The translations under genes and the position numbers were made by a program. 14,527 bases of DNA from Baffinella frigidus (lineage: Eukaryota; Cryptophyceae; Cryptomonadales; Baffinellaceae), in the NCBI GenBank assembly GCA_026770585.1, contig MU647451.1, forward strand, positions 32,565 to 47,091, given 5' to 3'. The notes under the pieces are model-generated. The model searched no databases, was not told where the DNA came from, and saw only the letters and a list, made by a program, of their open reading frames with translations. Each line of letters starts with the position of its first letter. Within the stretch, counting starts at the first letter, position 1. Shown here piece after piece: positions 9,201 to 13,129 of the stretch.

Positions 9201-12200
9201 TTGAAACCAAACATGTAAAGTCTTTACTACACAAATGCTCGAATTTGTACCAGGATAAGATAAAAGTAACATCGTGCCTGGTATGTTTTTTACCGGGCAC
9301 GAGGTTACTTTACCTTATCCTGGTACAAATATTCACTACCTTTTTCCCCCCACGTATAAATAGGCCCCTCTAGCGTTCTCGTGTGGGACTACGCGCTCGC
9401 GTACTCCCTATTCTCTAAATACCAAACAACAAACAACAAATAATAAATAATGAATGATGAATGATAAACAATAAACAATAAACAATAAACAATAAACAAC
9501 AAACAATACATAATACATAACAAATGATAAATATTAAATAACAAATAATCACCCCTCAACCAGGTACAACGAGATGGGCATGCGGTTCGGCTACTGGCAG
9601 GTCCGCTCCAAAGTTGACGGATTGTCCAAAGTTGACGGATCCAAAGTTGACGGATCACACCCAGCGTGACAACTTACGAATAGTCGGCTACTGGCAGGTC
9701 CTCTCTCAAACGCTCGTTCGGCGTCACCCGCTTACTTTCCCCGGGCTTGCTTCCGCTCCAAAGTTGACGGATTCGTACCGCACACCCAGCGTGTCAACTT
9801 AAGAATAGTCGGCTACTGGCAGGGGCGCTCTTCTCCCAAACGCTCATTCAGTGTCACCAGTTTGCTTCCCCCGGGCTTGTTTCTGCTCCAAAGTTGACGG
9901 ATGTGTACCGCACACCCAGCGTGTCAACTTAAGAATGGTCGGCTACTGTATTGCCTACCGTAGGGTCCTAGGGCTGATTCACTTGCGAGTTATTGGTGAA
10001 TCCCATTGCAGCCGTTTATGGGACTTGACTGACCCGTGCACGGGGTGTAGCGAAATCCCTTCGAAGTCCGCTGTGTAGCGAAATCCCTTCGAAGTCCGCT
10101 GTGTGGCATCTTAAGAATAGTCGGCTACTGGCAGGTCTTCTCTCAAACGCTCATTCGGAACCACCCGTTTGGTGCGCCCGGGCTTGTTTCCGCCCCAAAG
10201 TTGACGGATTTTTACCGCACACCCAGCATGTCAACTTATGAATAGTCGGCTACTGGCAGGGGCGCGGGGAGGGGGGGAAGGCTGTCGAGCTGCTCAAGGT
10301 GCCGCCCTAAACCTTCAACCCTAAACACTGAACCCTAAACCCTAAACCCTAAACCCTAAACTCTAGACCCTAAACACTAAACCCTCAACCCTAAATCCCA
10401 TACCCCAAACCCCAAACCCCAAAACACTCAACCCAAACCCTAAACCTTAAACCCTAAATCCTACACCCTAAACCCTAAACCCTAAACCTTAAACCTTAAC
10501 CCCTAAACCCTAAACCCTAAACCCTAAACCCTAAATCCCAAACCTTACTCAGGTGGCGGTAGGGCTGGAGCCTTCCTCGGGGATCTACCGCGTAAACCCC
10601 AAACCCCAAACCCCAAACCCCAAACCCCAAACCCTAAACCCTAAACCCTAAACCCTAAACCCGAAACCCGAAACCCGAAACCCCACACCCTGAACCCTGA
10701 ACTCTGAACCCCAAACCCTAAACCCGAAACCCTCAACCCTCAACCCAAAACCCTAGACCCTAAACCCTAAACCCTAAACCTCAAACCCTAAACCCCAAAC
10801 CCAAACCCCCAAAACCCAAACCCTAAACCCGAAACCCGAAACCCTAAACCCTAAACCCCAAACCCTAAACCCTAAACCCGAAATCCGAAAAAACACTAAA
10901 CCCTAAACCCTAAACCATAAATCCGGAACCCGAAAGCAGGTCAATCTCGCGATCGCTCACCAGCACCAAGGGGAGACCTCCGAGAGCGTCGTGCAGGTCT
11001 GTTTCTCGTCTCTTGTCAAGAAATGCGATGATCGTGTGGGCGTTACGAGCGAGGAAAGGGAGTAACGGAGCAGGCTTGCGTGAATCCCGTGATTTCATCC
11101 GGTCAGGTATTTAAATTAAATGCTCAGGAGTTCCCCAAATGTACGAAAATTACTACACATGGTCTTTCGGACACGACTCTTTTATCGCTTGTCTAGTAAT
11201 TTTCGTTGCATGGGGAACTCCGCCGAGCATTTAAATTAAATACCTGGCCGGATGAGATTGCTCACCAACACCAGGGGGACATTCGAAATCTTGTCTCAAC
11301 CACACACCGGACTTCGAAGCGATTTTGAATAACCCCTAAGCGATAAGACCTTGGACCCTACGGTAGGGCGTATGAACCTAGGACGGGTCGCGTCCGGTTT
11401 GTACCAGGAGTCTGCTATCCCTTGAGTGGCGAGGCGGTCAAAATTGACCGCCAAGAGGTCCTAGGCAGGTCATAGGGCCCTATGGTAGGGCGTACGAGCC
11501 TACTCGCCACTTCAGGTATACATGTAGTTGTAGCGCCTGTACATCACTTGTGCACACCTTTCTGGTAGGATACAAAACTATACATGTAATTATACATGTA
11601 ACAATACATGTATCCCAGAACCCGCAACCTCGAACGTTGTGTACCATATTTCGTACTATACTTTCGTTATTCATCGCGACTAGAAGGCGTCCCTCAACGG
11701 CTTTCCCGCTTCCGGCGTTTCCGCCCTGCCCCGCCCGATTCCCGTCCCCTCAGCAAGGTCATTTCCCGGTTCGTAATGCTCGAATAACCCCCCAGGCGCG
11801 GGAAGCAGCGCGACTGCTGCCATCTGAACCGGACGTCCACCAGCAGCTCGGTCCAACCCTAACCCTCAAAAACGAAGACCCAAAACCCAAAACATAAAAC
11901 ATGAACATAGACCCAGAACCCAAAACTAAGATCCCAATCCCGAAACCCGAAGACGGGAGGTTGGGCAGAGCCGGACGTCCATCAGCTGCTAGGTCCCCCC
12001 TACATCCATCCCCAAACCCCAAACCCCCAAACCCTAATTCCAAAACCCAAATTCCCGAGACACGAACTCCTCGGCGCGGGTGGTGGACGGTGGCGTGAAG
12101 GTGGGCAGGGCATGTGTCTTTTTAAGATATGAATATCTTCTTGGCTATAAGAGTCTCCTAGAATCGAGCAAAAGGAAGGGCCCTGAAACCCCGAACCTCA

Positions 12201-13087
12201 AACCTCACAAGCAGGGCGCACGCTGGAGGAGAGCGGTAGAGACTACATGGCAGGTGTGTACCAGGAACACAGATGTCTAGACTACACAACTGAAGTGAGT
12301 CACCGAGACTCAAAACCTGAAGGAGGCCAATCGGGCAACCGCCTTGTAATCGTGAAATACATGTACTCTCAGTGCCAGACCGACCAATCCTCCTGAAAGG
12401 ATACATGTATGGCAGGTTTGTACCAGGAAGACGGGACCTTCCTGGCTCCCTCGACGCGTACCAACGCACTACAACCCTACCCTACCCTACCCTACACTGC
12501 CCAGACCCTGCCCAACCCTACCCTACCCTACACTGCTCAGACCCTGCCTAACCCTACCCTACCCTACACTGTCCATACCCTGTCTACCCCGTAACACGCC
12601 TCCGGCGGCAAACACCTGAGGAGTAACACGGTGACGGACGCTGGGCGGAGGTCCATGAAACCCGAAACCTCACGCCTCTATATCTTCTTGCCAAGAATAT
12701 CTTCAATAAGAGTCTCCTAGAATCGAGCAAAAAGCAGGGCCCTGAAACCCCGAAGCTCAAACCTGACACGCAGGGCGGGCGTTGGAGGAGAGCGGGGACC
12801 TTCCGGGCGCGCTCGACGCGTACCACCGCACTAAAACACTACTCTACCCTACCCTACACTGCCAGTGTCTCCCGCCCTGCCCGCTACCCCGTAACACGCC
12901 TCCTCAAACACCAGACGAGTAACACGGTGAGGGACGCAGGGCGAGCGCTGGAGGAGAGTGGGGATCTGCCGGGCGCCCTCGACGCCTATCATCGCGCTGT
13001 TCAGGTGTCGAGAAGGCGCTTCTGTGGGAGGGCGAGCGAGAGAGAGAGAGAGAGAGAGAGTGTGTGAGAGAGAGAGAGAGAGAGAGA

Positions 13088-13129
<42 letters not shown>

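Larger units (their letters stand above)
8970..9400 (+). pseudogene. Copy 5 of the exon 6 end, split by two foldback elements
   Basis: Three pieces in order: GAGGCGGCGCG (8970-8980), GCCTCAAGCCCGAC (9161-9174) and GACTACGCGCTCGC (9387-9400) before gtactc. The gaps are the elements at 8981-9160 and 9175-9386. Joined, they reproduce the exon 6 end. Confidence 0.75.

Noticed and set aside
12070-12104. Possible exon SSARVVDGGVK between exons 11 and 12
   Set aside because: A gtgggc donor is present but no AG acceptor in the right phase, and exons 11 and 12 join perfectly without it.
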